DNA of 64,000 nucleotides from Cellulomonas fimi ATCC 484 (GCF_000212695.1 NC_015514.1:744001-808000), one strand, 5' to 3'. Counted from the stretch's first letter, positions 48,809 through 58,332 are shown. Made by a program: numbers and translations. Notes: a model not told the origin generated them from the sequence alone.

Positions 48809-50145
48809 CGGCGGTCCGTGGCGCCCGCGCCACGGTCGGGGCCCCGTCCTCCCGGCCCGAGCGCAGCCCGGCCGTCGGCAGTCTCTATCGCGCCGTGCGC
48901 AGCCCCTATGCCGCGTTCTGCCTCTGGGTGGTCCTCGGCGCCGCCCTCCTCCAGCTCAGGTGGTCGACGCTCTTCGTGAGTCCGAGGCCGGAGTTCTGGC
49001 TGCTGCTCGTCTTCGCGCTCGTCGTCTTCGTCACGCTCGCGCTGGCCTCCCGCTGGATGCCCCCGACCTCCGACCGCGAACGGGTCAGGATCGCCAACGT
49101 CGCCGGGATCACGGTGTACTTCGTGGCGGCGTACGCGGCGAGCGGCGGCATCCCGCTCGTGCTGATCCTCCGAGGAGCGCCCTACGACATCTACAGCTTC
49201 GGCCTGCCCGGGCTTCATGTCGCCGCTCTGTCGTTCACCGGCTACTACGGGGTGCGGCTCTTCCGCGCACTCATGCTGGAACGGACGATCGGTCACCTCG
49301 GGATGTTCGGCTGGGTCACTGCGCTGCTGCTCTCCATGGCAAGCCGGAGCGCCGTGTCGTTCCTGGCCTTCTCCTGTCTGATCGTCTTCGTGCGGGCCCG
49401 CAGGATGCGCTTCTCCGGCCTCGTCGTGGCAGCTGGCGCGGTCGGCGTGTTCCTGCTCGCGTTCGGGCAGTTCGGCAACGCCCGCCTGAGCTTCCAGGTC
49501 GAGCAGGCGACCGGCCAGCAGGGGTCGTCGAGCGCGATCGTGAACTACGCGCGCGCCAGCTCCGAGTTCGCAGGCACCGGTGTCCCGACGGTGTGGCTGT
49601 GGCCGTACCTCTACCTCGCCTCGCCCTTGGCGAACCTCAACGCGGCGTTCGAGTACGCCGACGGCGGCGTGTGCGGTCAGGAGTGTGATCTCGCAGGTCT
49701 CGTCTTCTACGAGCTGGTGCCCGACACCGTGGGAGTCCCGGTCGCACAGGCGCTCGACGTCGACGCCTTCGACAAGAACGCCTTCCTCGTCTCTCCGCAG
49801 CTGACGGCGTCGACGACGTTCGGGTCGGCGGTCGGCACGGCGGGGCTCGTCGGTGCGGTGGCGGTCCTGGCCGTCCTCGTCCTGGTGGGCGTCGGCGTGA
49901 CGCGGGCGGTCCGTGGCAGCCCGTTGCAGGAAGAGGCCATGGCGATCCTTGCGACGCTGTACTTCTTCTCGTTCTTCAGCAACATGCTCGTCTACACCGC
50001 GTTCAGTGCCCAGCTCATCTGGGTGACGATCGCGGCGGCCCGTTCGCGGCGCGCGCGCGACGCGCGTGCCCGGGCCGCCGCGCGCGCGGAGCGGCTCGAA
50101 GCCGTCACGACCTCGGGCCCTCGCGAGGGTTCTCCCGTCCGATGA
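48805..50145 (+). CDS. Wzy-like polysaccharide polymerase (multi-pass membrane protein)
   Basis: The 446-residue product from GTG 48805 has about ten hydrophobic helices with a large extracytoplasmic loop near residues 230-330 (including NYARASSEFAGTGVPTVWLW). This topology, its place between a WbsX-like gene and the flippase gene, and the lack of any other polymerase candidate support Wzy. Sequence similarity among Wzy proteins is low, so this is inference from topology and context. Both ends overlap neighbours by four bases. Confidence 0.7.
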   Translation: MTAVRGARATVGAPSSRPERSPAVGSLYRAVRSPYAAFCLWVVLGAALLQLRWSTLFVSPRPEFWLLLVFALVVFVTLALASRWMPPTSDRERVRIANVAGITVYFVAAYAASGGIPLVLILRGAPYDIYSFGLPGLHVAALSFTGYYGVRLFRALMLERTIGHLGMFGWVTALLLSMASRSAVSFLAFSCLIVFVRARRMRFSGLVVAAGAVGVFLLAFGQFGNARLSFQVEQATGQQGSSSAIVNYARASSEFAGTGVPTVWLWPYLYLASPLANLNAAFEYADGGVCGQECDLAGLVFYELVPDTVGVPVAQALDVDAFDKNAFLVSPQLTASTTFGSAVGTAGLVGAVAVLAVLVLVGVGVTRAVRGSPLQEEAMAILATLYFFSFFSNMLVYTAFSAQLIWVTIAAARSRRARDARARAAARAERLEAVTTSGPREGSPVR

Positions 50146-51443
50146 CACGGAAGACGAGCGAGATCCACCGCTCGCTCGCGACCTCGGTCGCGGGCGGCCT
50201 GCTCCCGGCCGTGCTGGGCGCGACGGGCACGGTCGTCGTCGCAACGGCCGTGCCGGCGGCGAGTGCGGCGCAGCTGTTGCTCGCGTGGACGGTCGTCGGC
50301 TACCTCGCACTCACGGACTTCGGCCTGACGAGGACGGCGTCCCGACTCGTGTCGGGCGGGGCCTCTCCCGGGTTCGTCGTCGGACAGCTCTGGCGGATCT
50401 CCGTTCCGCTCGGCGGCATCCTGGCCCTCGTCACGCTCGGGCTCGTCCAGGCGGTGCGGCGAGGACTGGACGGCCCACCGCCGCCCGAGCTCGTCGCGCT
50501 GTGTCTCGTGCCGATCGCCGCATCGATCCAGTTCCCGCTGATCGGCACGCTCGAGGCGCAAGGGCGATTCCTCTCGATCGCCGTCCAGCGCACCGCGAAC
50601 GCCATGTTCACCTACCTGCTGCCCGCGTTGGCTTTCAGCGTCACGGAGGACGGTCTGGCACTCGCCGTCACCTCCATCGTCGGCTACCGCTTCGTGTCCG
50701 CCGCGTTCCTCTTCCGGGCGACCCGCGTCGGGGGGGCCGTCGGCGCGGGGCTGCGCGCCCGCGGCGACGCCACGGACGGGGTGCGTTCGCTCGCCACCTG
50801 GCTGGGCGTCTCGAGCGTCGTCGGCCCCGCACTGCTCTACGCCGACAGGCTCTTCCTCGCCGCTCTCTCCCCACCGGTGGAGCTGTGGGTCTACTACGTC
50901 GCGATCTCCGAGCTCATGATGAAGACGTACGTGCTGCCGTCGGCCGTGCTGTCGGTGCTCTTCCCGCGCTTCGTCGCGGACGCCGCGTCGCACTCAGGCA
51001 GGCTGGGTCGTCTCCTCGGTGGGCGGTTCGCCCTCGCGTCGCTCGTGGCGGCGGGCTCGGGGTTCGCTCTCGCCTACGCCGTGGCTCAGGCGGGCGTCCT
51101 CGCGTTCTTCGAACCGTTGGGCAGCACGACCCTCACGACGTCGCTCGTCGCAGCAGTCGCGGTGTCGTCGACGGTGCTCAACTGGTCGAGCCAGGTGTTC
51201 ATCGCCTACCTGCAGTCCCGTGACGCGCACCGCGCCGTCTCGCTCGTGCAGCTCGCTCTTGCCGTGCCGTACCTTCTTGCGCTCGTCGCGTGCGTCGCCG
51301 GGTCGTCCGTCCTCGGCGTCTCCGTCACCTGGGGCGCCCGCATCGCGGCGGTCTGGATCGCGCTGTGGTGGCTGGTGCGGGTGGCTCGCCGACGGGAACC
51401 GGTCGCTCCGGGTGTGGTCGGCGCCGCGGAGGAGACGACGTGA
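50142..51443 (+). CDS. Wzx-like polysaccharide flippase
   Basis: Moves lipid-linked repeat units across the membrane. The 433-residue product has 12-14 hydrophobic helices and the general layout of the MVF/polysaccharide-exporter fold; LTDFGLTRTASRLVSGG resembles the conserved DxGlxxxxxr segment after helix 2. ATG 50142 overlaps the polymerase stop. The lack of soluble domains and the operon context support the call; substrate is unknown. Confidence 0.82.
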   Translation: MTRKTSEIHRSLATSVAGGLLPAVLGATGTVVVATAVPAASAAQLLLAWTVVGYLALTDFGLTRTASRLVSGGASPGFVVGQLWRISVPLGGILALVTLGLVQAVRRGLDGPPPPELVALCLVPIAASIQFPLIGTLEAQGRFLSIAVQRTANAMFTYLLPALAFSVTEDGLALAVTSIVGYRFVSAAFLFRATRVGGAVGAGLRARGDATDGVRSLATWLGVSSVVGPALLYADRLFLAALSPPVELWVYYVAISELMMKTYVLPSAVLSVLFPRFVADAASHSGRLGRLLGGRFALASLVAAGSGFALAYAVAQAGVLAFFEPLGSTTLTTSLVAAVAVSSTVLNWSSQVFIAYLQSRDAHRAVSLVQLALAVPYLLALVACVAGSSVLGVSVTWGARIAAVWIALWWLVRVARRREPVAPGVVGAAEETT

Positions 51444-52378
51444 CCGGCTACGTCGTGATGGCCGTCTTCCGGCCGAACCCTGGGCATCTCGCCGAGCAGG
51501 TCATGTCGCTCAGGGCCCAGACGCTCACGGACTGGCGGTGCCTGGTCGGCATCGACGGCGCCGATCCGGACGCGGTGCGAGCGGTGCGGTCGGCCTGCGA
51601 GGGCGACCCACGGTTCACGATCATCGAGCACCAGATCAACGTCGGGCACTACCGGCAGTTCGAGCGACTCCTCGGCGACGTGCCTCGTCGTGCCGAGTGG
51701 GTCGCCCTCTGCGACCAGGACGACGTGTGGTGCGCCGACAAGCTCGAGCGTCTGACCCCGCTGCTCGCCGCCGCCTCGCTGGCGCAGGGCGAGGCGATGG
51801 CCGTCTCGCAGCACGGGTCGCGGCGCTCCTCGCGCCGCACGCACCTCGGTCTGTCCGCACTCCTGACGGACAACCAGGTCACCGGCGGCTTCTCGGTGCT
51901 GTCACCCGACGTCCTGGAGCTGGCGCTGCCGTTCCCTGCTCCCACCGCTGCGGCCTACCACGACCACTGGCTCGGCGTGTGCGCACATGTGCTCCGGGGG
52001 ATCGCGACCTGCCACGCCGTCGTCCAGACCTACCGCCAGCACGACGGCAACGTGATCGGTGAGCCCGTGGCCGGCCGGTTGACGAGCAGGATGCGACGTC
52101 TGGTGGGAGCGACGGGGTCGGTGAAGCCGTCTGCCCTGCTCGACGAGATCCGCAGGGAGAGGTTCGGGTGGCGCGTCCGCGTCGCCCGAACCGTTCTGGC
52201 GCGTTCGGAGCCACGGGACCGGGATCGTGCCGCCCTCGAGGCCTATGCCGGTGGCACGTTGACGTGGCGACTCGTGCGCCTCGTGACAGGGGACGTGCTC
52301 GCGAGGCGTGTGCCGCCGGCCCGCGCCCTCGCGCTGCTCGTGGCCGCGCCGCGTCGGAAGGGGCAAGGGGAGTGGTGA
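51440..52378 (+). CDS. GT2 family glycosyltransferase (first)
   Basis: Cytoplasmic GT-A enzyme of 312 residues from GTG 51440. The N-terminal VMAVFRPNPGHLAEQVMSLRA segment (quoted in part) and the metal/nucleotide-binding ALCDQDDVW motif are typical of rhamnosyl- and related GT2 transferases. The following helix and DNQVTGGFSVLS, then AAYHDHWLGV acceptor region are also present. The C-terminal 90 residues are helical. Donor and linkage unknown. Stop overlaps the second GT2 gene. Confidence 0.88.
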   Translation: MTGYVVMAVFRPNPGHLAEQVMSLRAQTLTDWRCLVGIDGADPDAVRAVRSACEGDPRFTIIEHQINVGHYRQFERLLGDVPRRAEWVALCDQDDVWCADKLERLTPLLAAASLAQGEAMAVSQHGSRRSSRRTHLGLSALLTDNQVTGGFSVLSPDVLELALPFPAPTAAAYHDHWLGVCAHVLRGIATCHAVVQTYRQHDGNVIGEPVAGRLTSRMRRLVGATGSVKPSALLDEIRRERFGWRVRVARTVLARSEPRDRDRAALEAYAGGTLTWRLVRLVTGDVLARRVPPARALALLVAAPRRKGQGEW

Positions 52379-53220
52379 CACACGACTGGACCGCGATCAC
52401 GGTCACGTACAACAGCGCCGGCGCACTCCGTCGGTGCTGGGGCGGGTTCGACGGTTCGTTCCGCTGGGTGGTGGTCGACAACGCATCGACGGACGACTCA
52501 GTGGCGGTCGCGGAGGAGCTCGGCGCGACCGTGTTCCGACAGCCGTCGAACGTGGGCTTCTCGCGGGCCAACAACCGCGCGCTGCGGCAGGTCGAGACGC
52601 AGTTCGTGGCGTTCGTGAACCCCGACGTCACGGTGGCCTCCGGTTCGTTGCACCGCCTGGAGGCGACAGCCTGCGCAGGGGCGGTCGTCGCACCTCAGCT
52701 GACGTTCCCGGACGGCAGCGTGCAGCCGAACGGGCGCGGTCTGCCGTTCGTGGTGGACAAGCTCGCCCACCGCGGCGTGCGGGTGCCCTTCGCGCGCGTC
52801 GCGGAGTACGCGCCGGCGCCGGGCGCCGACCTCCTTCCGGTGGACTGGGTGATGGGGGCGGCGGTAGCCGGCACCACCGCGACCATGCGTCGCCTCGGCG
52901 GCTGGGACGGCCGCTACTTCATCTACTACGAGGACCACGAGCTGGGCCTGCGTGCGTGGTCGCGGGGGGTTCCGGTGCTCGTCGACCCGAACGTCCGCTG
53001 GGTGCACGAGTGGAGCCGCGACACCGCTCGCTGGTCCCCGCTCCACTGGAGGTACGAGATCGGGTCGGCCGCGCGGTTCTTCGCCGCCTACCCGCTGCTC
53101 GTGATGCCGTGGCGAGGGCCGGCGGGGGCGAGGTACGGCTCCCGCACGGCCCACGCACGCCAGGCGTTGCAGGACGTGACCAGCCGGATGGACGCAGCGA
53201 ACGATGGAGGTCCCCGATGA
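52375..53220 (+). CDS. GT2 family glycosyltransferase (second)
   Basis: The 281-residue product from GTG 52375 resembles WcaE/RfbN-like rhamnosyltransferases: ITVTYNSAGALRRC, VVVDNASTDDS, NVGFSRANNRAL and FVNPDV (the DxD equivalent is NPD) are all present, followed by the acceptor-site YFIYYEDHELGLRAW. Such enzymes add one sugar to the repeat unit. Sugar unknown. Both ends overlap neighbouring genes. Confidence 0.9.
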   Translation: MTHDWTAITVTYNSAGALRRCWGGFDGSFRWVVVDNASTDDSVAVAEELGATVFRQPSNVGFSRANNRALRQVETQFVAFVNPDVTVASGSLHRLEATACAGAVVAPQLTFPDGSVQPNGRGLPFVVDKLAHRGVRVPFARVAEYAPAPGADLLPVDWVMGAAVAGTTATMRRLGGWDGRYFIYYEDHELGLRAWSRGVPVLVDPNVRWVHEWSRDTARWSPLHWRYEIGSAARFFAAYPLLVMPWRGPAGARYGSRTAHARQALQDVTSRMDAANDGGPR

Positions 53221-54419
53221 CGCACGTGGCCGTCGTGCATCAGCACACCAACAACTACGGCGACGACGCGGCGGGAGTGGCGCTGGTCGAGGGGCTGCAG
53301 CGCGAGTTGGGTGCCGACACGGTCGATGTCTTCTACATCTGGCACAAGAACGGGCGACGGATCTCGACGGGCGGTGCGGCAGTCAGGCACCACATGCCGC
53401 GCGTGCTCGCGGGGACGAACGACGAGCGGCCGCGTCTGGCGCTCACTGCTCTGCTGTGGCCCCTGTCGCGGCGGGCCGACCGTGGGCTCGCGGAGATGGT
53501 CGATCGATGCCGCGCGGCCGACGCCGTCTTCGTCGCCCCGGCGGGCTCCAACCTCGGTGTGTACAAGGACTGGACCTACCTCCTGACCCTGGTCATCCTC
53601 GTCAGGAGCGGCGTCCGGCTCCGCTTCGTGCAGAACACCGTCGTGTCGAGCGGCTCCGCGGTCTTCGACAGGTTGGCGCTGTACGTCCTGCGGCGGTCCG
53701 AGGTCGCCGTGCGCGAGGCTGCCTCCGCACGCTGGCTCGCCTCGCACCGTGTCGGTGCGTACCTCGGGGTGGACACGGCGCTCCTGCTCGCCGACCCGCC
53801 GGTCGAGTCGTCCCGACCCCGCACCGGCGCGCCGTACATCGCGGTCGTGCCGACACGGCTCGGCACCTGGCATCCGGCGTTTCGTGGCTTCGACGACGGA
53901 CGGTTCCTACGGACCGTCCTGTCACGGGCGGTTGCCGACGTAGCAGCCGCGCGCGGGCTCCAGGTGCGGATCGTCCCGCACCTGACCGGGCCCGAGGCCG
54001 AGCACTCGATCCACGAGCTCCTGCTCGACGAGCTGGCGAGTGCGGGCTGCCCCGCGAGCGTCGTGGAGGTCGGTGAACTCGACGACTACCGGACCGCGCT
54101 CGCGCAGGCCGAGGCCGTCGTCTCCATGCGGTACCACGGGCTGGTCCTGAGCGGCATGGCGGGCGTGCCGTGCGTGTCGCTCTCCTACGAGAACAAGATG
54201 CACGAGGCGGCGACGTACCTCGGCATCGCCGAGCTGGAGCTCGACATGCATGACGTCAGCGAGGAGGCGCTGCGCGCACGGGTGACCGACGCCCTCGACC
54301 GCCGGGCGAGCATCGAGAAGCGACTGGACCTGCGCGTCGCCGAGCTGCGCCAGATCGCCGCCGGCCCTCTCGGCTCGGCCCGCGCCCAGCTCCTTCGGCG
54401 TCGGGACGCCGGAGCCTGA
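53217..54419 (+). CDS. Polysaccharide pyruvyl transferase family protein
   Basis: Probably adds a pyruvate ketal from phosphoenolpyruvate to a sugar of the exopolysaccharide, giving negative charge. The 400-residue product from ATG 53217 has the PS_pyruv_trans (PF04230) pattern: NNYGDDAAGVALVEGLQREL at the N terminus, FVAPAGSNLGVYKD, and VVSMRYHGLVLSGMAGVPC, then LSYENKMHEAA in the C-terminal Rossmann domain. It is the last plus-strand gene of the operon, followed by a convergent acyltransferase. Confidence 0.88.
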   Translation: MTHVAVVHQHTNNYGDDAAGVALVEGLQRELGADTVDVFYIWHKNGRRISTGGAAVRHHMPRVLAGTNDERPRLALTALLWPLSRRADRGLAEMVDRCRAADAVFVAPAGSNLGVYKDWTYLLTLVILVRSGVRLRFVQNTVVSSGSAVFDRLALYVLRRSEVAVREAASARWLASHRVGAYLGVDTALLLADPPVESSRPRTGAPYIAVVPTRLGTWHPAFRGFDDGRFLRTVLSRAVADVAAARGLQVRIVPHLTGPEAEHSIHELLLDELASAGCPASVVEVGELDDYRTALAQAEAVVSMRYHGLVLSGMAGVPCVSLSYENKMHEAATYLGIAELELDMHDVSEEALRARVTDALDRRASIEKRLDLRVAELRQIAAGPLGSARAQLLRRRDAGA

Positions 54420-54435
54420 CCAGGGGCGGGGCTGG

Positions 54436-55569
54436 TCAGCGCACCTGGTCCGGCACAGCGGCGTCCGCCGGCCCCTGGACCGGCTCCCGGTCCTTCGGCG
54501 CGGGACGCGGGCCGCGCAGCGCTCCGCGGCCCGCCCACCGGTACGCCGGACGCTCGATCCATCGGTACGTCATGAGCGACGCCGGGATGACCGCCGCGAA
54601 GGTGAGGGCGACGATGACGACGAAGCCACCCACGCCCCCTGCCGTCTCGTACGCCCGGTCGGTCACCCCGGCCCGATCGAGGAAGCCGAGCACGACGGGA
54701 TGAAGCAGGTACAGGCTGAAGCTCGCCGCTCCGAGCGACCGCGTGGCCCGGTTGACCAGGACGCGGTCGGGGGCCAGGGCGACGCCGACGACGAGGGCGG
54801 CGAGCACGACCGCCCACGTCGATCGCACCAGCGGCGCCGAGTGGGAGCCCAGGGCTACTAGCGCGACGACCGAGACCAGCGACACGGCAACCAGGGCTCG
54901 GCCGACGCGCAAGCGCCGCCTCTCGTCACGTTCGGCGAGCTGGTAGGCGTAGAGCGCGGCGATCCCGGCTGCGAAGAAGCACAGGTAGTTGAGCAGCGAG
55001 AACTGCCCGAACTTCGCTGCGGTACCGGTCGTACCCTCGAAGGCCGCGTGCCAGACGACCTGGACGCCGATCGCTGCTCCGAGGAAGACCGTCGCCCGCC
55101 GGCCGTTCCGGATCGCCAGCGCGAGAAGCGGAACGATCGCGTAGAAGAGCATCTCGACGCCGATCGACCACGAGGCCCAGACGATGCCCTCGACGTCGGA
55201 CGGAACGAGGTTGAACACGAACATGACGGAGGTCAGAAGCTTGCGTGGCTCGACGTCGAACCCGAGCATCACGCAGTAGAAGGCGAGCATCACGTAGAAC
55301 ATCGGCGCGATCCGGAAGAAGCGGCGCCGGTAGAAGTGGCGCGCGCCGGGCCACGTCCGGACGAGCTGGCTGTAGCCGTACCAGATCGCGAACGCCGACA
55401 GCACGTAGAAGAGCGGCACGCCGTAGTCGAACGACCGGACGACGGCCACGACGCCGTCTGCCGGCGCTCGGCCGGGGATCGTCGCGGCGTGGTAGACGAT
55501 GATCGCCGCAGCGGCGAACCATCGAAGCGCCTCTAGGCCGTCGAGCCTGGTTCTCGTCTGCTCTTTCAT
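54436..55569 (-). CDS. Acyltransferase 3 (OafA/YrhL-type) membrane O-acyltransferase
   Basis: Adds acyl (often acetyl) groups to surface glycans. The 377-residue product from ATG 55569 (ribosome site GGGGGAC) has about ten hydrophobic helices. N-terminal DGLEALRWFAAAAIIVYHAA with the catalytic His and RRRFFRIAPMFYVMLAF carrying the conserved RxxR segment are characteristic of acyltransferase 3 (PF01757). Longer upstream starts are ruled out by the family N terminus. It converges with the pyruvyl transferase and probably decorates the same polysaccharide. Confidence 0.92.
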   Translation of the reverse strand: MKEQTRTRLDGLEALRWFAAAAIIVYHAATIPGRAPADGVVAVVRSFDYGVPLFYVLSAFAIWYGYSQLVRTWPGARHFYRRRFFRIAPMFYVMLAFYCVMLGFDVEPRKLLTSVMFVFNLVPSDVEGIVWASWSIGVEMLFYAIVPLLALAIRNGRRATVFLGAAIGVQVVWHAAFEGTTGTAAKFGQFSLLNYLCFFAAGIAALYAYQLAERDERRRLRVGRALVAVSLVSVVALVALGSHSAPLVRSTWAVVLAALVVGVALAPDRVLVNRATRSLGAASFSLYLLHPVVLGFLDRAGVTDRAYETAGGVGGFVVIVALTFAAVIPASLMTYRWIERPAYRWAGRGALRGPRPAPKDREPVQGPADAAVPDQVR

Positions 55570-55886
55570 GTCCCCCCGCTGTCGCGTCGTCGTGGTCGCA
55601 CCACGCGCGGACCGCGTGTCCCTCGTCTCGCGCTCTCGATGTGCCGAGGAGTCGAAGCACCCCGCGTCGACCCCTACGGTGACGCATCGGCACGAGGCCG
55701 TCGCGCGGTGAGCACCGAGAGTCGCGACGTCGATCACGGTGCCTCGGCATCGGCCGCCGGGAGCGCCGTGCGCGTCCGGGCCGGATCACCCGGATTTGTA
55801 CTGATTCCACCCGGTCGGCGGCAGATCTGGCCCGCGCGCGAACGCTACGTTGACCAGACACACCGCTATCTCACAGGGGGACCCCT
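55570..55886. other. Divergent intergenic region before the acyltransferase and ugd genes
   Basis: A 317-base stretch without a convincing gene. It holds TACGTT (55846-55851), a likely -10 element of ugd, and two copies of CACCCGG (55787-55793 and 55808-55814) spaced 21 bases apart, about two helical turns, around an AT-rich segment. Short open frames across it show no family features. Confidence 0.6.
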
Positions 55887-57212
55887 ATGCGCATCTCCGT
55901 CATCGGCTGCGGCTACCTCGGCGCGGTGCACGCCGCGTGCATGGCCAAGCTCGGCCACGAGGTCGTCGGCATCGACGTCGACCCCCGCAAGGTCGCGTCG
56001 CTGGAGGCGGGCGAGGCGCCGTTCTTCGAGCCGGGGCTGCCCGAGCTGCTCGCGGAGACGAAGGCGACGGGGCGGCTGTCGTTCAGCACGGACATGGCGG
56101 ACGCGGCGGGTGCGCAGGTCCACTTCCTCTGTGTGGGCACGCCGCAGGTGCACGGCGAGTTCCGCGCGGACCTGTCGTACGTGGAGTCGGCGTTCGAGGC
56201 GCTCACGCCGTACCTGTCGGGCGGCGACGTGGTGGCGGGCAAGTCGACGGTCCCGGTGGGGACGGCGGAGAACCTGGCGGCGCGGCTCGAGGGCACGGGG
56301 GCGACGCTCGTGTGGAACCCGGAGTTCCTGCGCGAGGGCTTCGCGGTGAAGGACACGCTGCACCCGGACCGCCTGGTGTACGGGCTGCCGACGGACGACG
56401 AGGGCGTGCCGACGGCGGCGGGCGAGGCGGCGAGGGTGCTGCTCGACGAGGTGTACGCGACACCGCTCGCGGACCGCACGCCGCTCGTGGTGACGGACTA
56501 CGCGACGGCGCAGCTGGTCAAGGTCGCGGCGAACTCGTTCCTGGCGACGAAGATCAGCTTCATCAACGCGATGGCGGAGCTGTGCGAGGCGACGGGCGCG
56601 GACGTGACGCGCCTGGCGGACGCGATCGGCTACGACGCGCGCATCGGCCGGCGGTTCCTCAACGCGGGGCTGGGCTTCGGCGGCGGCTGCCTGCCGAAGG
56701 ACATCCGGGCGTTCATGGCGCGCGCGGGCGAGCTGGGCGTGAGCGACGCGCTGACGTTCCTGCGCGAGGTGGACTCGATCAACATGCGTCGCCGGGTGCG
56801 CGTCGTGGACCTGGCGCGCGAGGTGTGCCACGGGTCGATCGTGGGGCGCCGGGTCGCGGTGCTGGGGGCGTCGTTCAAGCCGGACAGCGACGACGTGCGG
56901 GACTCGCCGGCGCTGTCGGTGGCCGCGCAGATGCAGCTCCAGGGTGCGCACGTGACGCTGACGGACCCGCAGGCGATCGGCAACGCGCAGGCGAAGTGGC
57001 CCGACATGAAGTTCGCGGCGACGGCGCTGGAGGCGGCGGTCGACGCGGACGTGGTGCTGCTGGCGACGGAGTGGCAGGAGTACCGCGACCTCGACCCGGA
57101 CGCGCTGGGGGCGGTCGTGGCGCACAAGCGGATCCTCGACGGCCGCAACGTCCTGGACCCGGCGCACTGGCGGGCCGCGGGCTGGACGTACCGGGCGCTG
57201 GGTCGCCCTTGA
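55887..57212 (+). CDS. ugd: UDP-glucose 6-dehydrogenase
   Basis: Oxidises UDP-glucose to UDP-glucuronate with two NAD+, supplying an acidic sugar for exopolysaccharide. ATG 55887 follows CAGGGGGA. The 441-residue product has the N-terminal Rossmann motif VIGCGYLGAVHAACMAKLG, the STVPVGTA loop, the catalytic C268 in GFGGGCLPKDIRAF, and the C-terminal LGASFKPDSDDVRDSP motif of the UDP-binding domain. Length is normal. The next gene starts within its stop codon (TTGA). Confidence 0.96.
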   Translation: MRISVIGCGYLGAVHAACMAKLGHEVVGIDVDPRKVASLEAGEAPFFEPGLPELLAETKATGRLSFSTDMADAAGAQVHFLCVGTPQVHGEFRADLSYVESAFEALTPYLSGGDVVAGKSTVPVGTAENLAARLEGTGATLVWNPEFLREGFAVKDTLHPDRLVYGLPTDDEGVPTAAGEAARVLLDEVYATPLADRTPLVVTDYATAQLVKVAANSFLATKISFINAMAELCEATGADVTRLADAIGYDARIGRRFLNAGLGFGGGCLPKDIRAFMARAGELGVSDALTFLREVDSINMRRRVRVVDLAREVCHGSIVGRRVAVLGASFKPDSDDVRDSPALSVAAQMQLQGAHVTLTDPQAIGNAQAKWPDMKFAATALEAAVDADVVLLATEWQEYRDLDPDALGAVVAHKRILDGRNVLDPAHWRAAGWTYRALGRP

Positions 57213-57811
57213 CGGTCGGGGACGGGCCGGCCCGGCGGCGGACGGCCGTCGTCGGGTGGGTGCTGGTCGCGCTCGGGCTGCTGGGGGCGGTGCTGGCGCT
57301 CGCGGTGGCGCTGGGCTGGGTCGGGGGTGGGTCGTCGGACGGTGCGCCGACGGGCCCCGCCTCGTCGGGTCGGGCGTCGTCGGGCGGGTCGTCGGGCGGG
57401 ACGCCGTCGTCCCCGGACGCGCTCGCGGGCTGGTCGGTGGACGAGGCGCCCGACGCGTACGCGCGCCGGCTGCTCGCGGCGACCAACGAGGCGCGGGCGG
57501 ACGAGGGCGTCGCTGCGCTCGCGTGGTCGGACTGCGCCGCGCAGGTGGCGACGGGTCGCGCGACCGCCCTGGTCGGGGCGGCGGAGCTGGAGCACGCGCC
57601 GCTGGACGACGCGATGGCGACGTGCGACGTGGAGCTCGCGGCGGAGAACCTGAGCCGCGCGGCGGCCGGCCCACGGGACGTCGTCGACGCGTGGCTCGGC
57701 TCGGCCGGGCACCGCGCGAACCTGCTGGACCCGACCCTGATGCAGGTCGGCATCGGCTGCGCGCGGGAGCCGGACGGCGAGCTGACGTGCGCGCAGGTGT
57801 TCCTGGGCTGA
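57209..57811 (+). CDS. Secreted CAP/SCP-domain protein
   Basis: The 200-residue product has a membrane anchor or uncleaved signal (near residues 14-37), a Gly/Ser linker, then a CAP (cysteine-rich secretory/SCP) domain: LLAATNEARADEGVAALAW, ELEHAPLDD, AENLSRA and GHRANLLDPTLMQVGIG. His and Glu of the CAP cavity are visible. Two Cys pairs may form disulfides outside the cell. TTG 57209 overlaps the ugd stop; a GTG near 57257 is an alternative start that would shorten the N terminus before the helix. Role unknown. Confidence 0.8.
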   Translation: MTVGDGPARRRTAVVGWVLVALGLLGAVLALAVALGWVGGGSSDGAPTGPASSGRASSGGSSGGTPSSPDALAGWSVDEAPDAYARRLLAATNEARADEGVAALAWSDCAAQVATGRATALVGAAELEHAPLDDAMATCDVELAAENLSRAAAGPRDVVDAWLGSAGHRANLLDPTLMQVGIGCAREPDGELTCAQVFLG

Positions 57812-57878
57812 GCCACGGGGCTGGGCCGAGCCGCGGGGTGGTGAGCGTCACCCGTCCGGCCGACCCCCCTGAGTGTCG

Positions 57879-57902
57879 TTACGCAAGGTAATGAACTAGA
57901 GT
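57879..57902 (+). promoter_or_regulatory. Leaderless-type promoter and inverted repeat before the MarR gene
   Basis: TAGAGT (57897-57902) is followed by seven bases and ATG 57910. The inverted repeat TTAC-GCAAG-GTAA (57879-57891) sits just upstream of the -10 element, a suitable site for self-repression by MarR. The region is AT-rich relative to the surroundings. Confidence 0.55.
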
Positions 57903-57909
57903 AATCACC

Positions 57910-58332
57910 ATGCCCACCGCCCCCGCTCTCGCCGGAGAGCTCCGCGTCGCGGTCGGGCAGGCGGCCCGCCGCATCCGGGCGGAGCGCGGCGCGCAGGGGC
58001 TGACGGACCCGCAGTTCGTCGTCCTCGCGTGGCTCACCAAGCTCGGGCCCATGACCCCGGGCCAGCTCGCCGAGGCCGAGCGCATCCAGCCGCCGAGCAT
58101 GACCCGCACGGTCAACGGCCTCGTCGAGCTGGGTCTCGTCCAGAAGGACGAGCACCCCACGGACGGCCGCCAGGTCGTCGTCACGCTCACCGACGCCGGC
58201 CGCGCGGAGGTCGTCGAGACCCGCCGCCGCCGCGACGCCTGGCTGACCGAACGCCTCAAGGGCATGACCAAGGAGGAGCGCCAGCTCCTCGCCGACGCCG
58301 CCGAGCTCCTGCGGAGGATCGCCGCTTCATGA
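57910..58332 (+). CDS. MarR family transcriptional regulator
   Basis: Winged-helix dimeric regulator of 140 residues from ATG 57910. The DNA-binding helices are KLGPMTPGQLAEAERIQPPS, then MTRTVNGLVELGLVQKDE, and the wing HPTDGRQVVVTLTDAG with the conserved DxR. Its stop overlaps the following MFS gene, the usual arrangement of a MarR repressor controlling an efflux pump. Confidence 0.93.
   Translation: MPTAPALAGELRVAVGQAARRIRAERGAQGLTDPQFVVLAWLTKLGPMTPGQLAEAERIQPPSMTRTVNGLVELGLVQKDEHPTDGRQVVVTLTDAGRAEVVETRRRRDAWLTERLKGMTKEERQLLADAAELLRRIAAS

Noticed and set aside
55570-55886. Small genes in the acyltransferase/ugd intergenic region
   Set aside because: Short frames here lack ribosome sites and domain features; the region looks regulatory.
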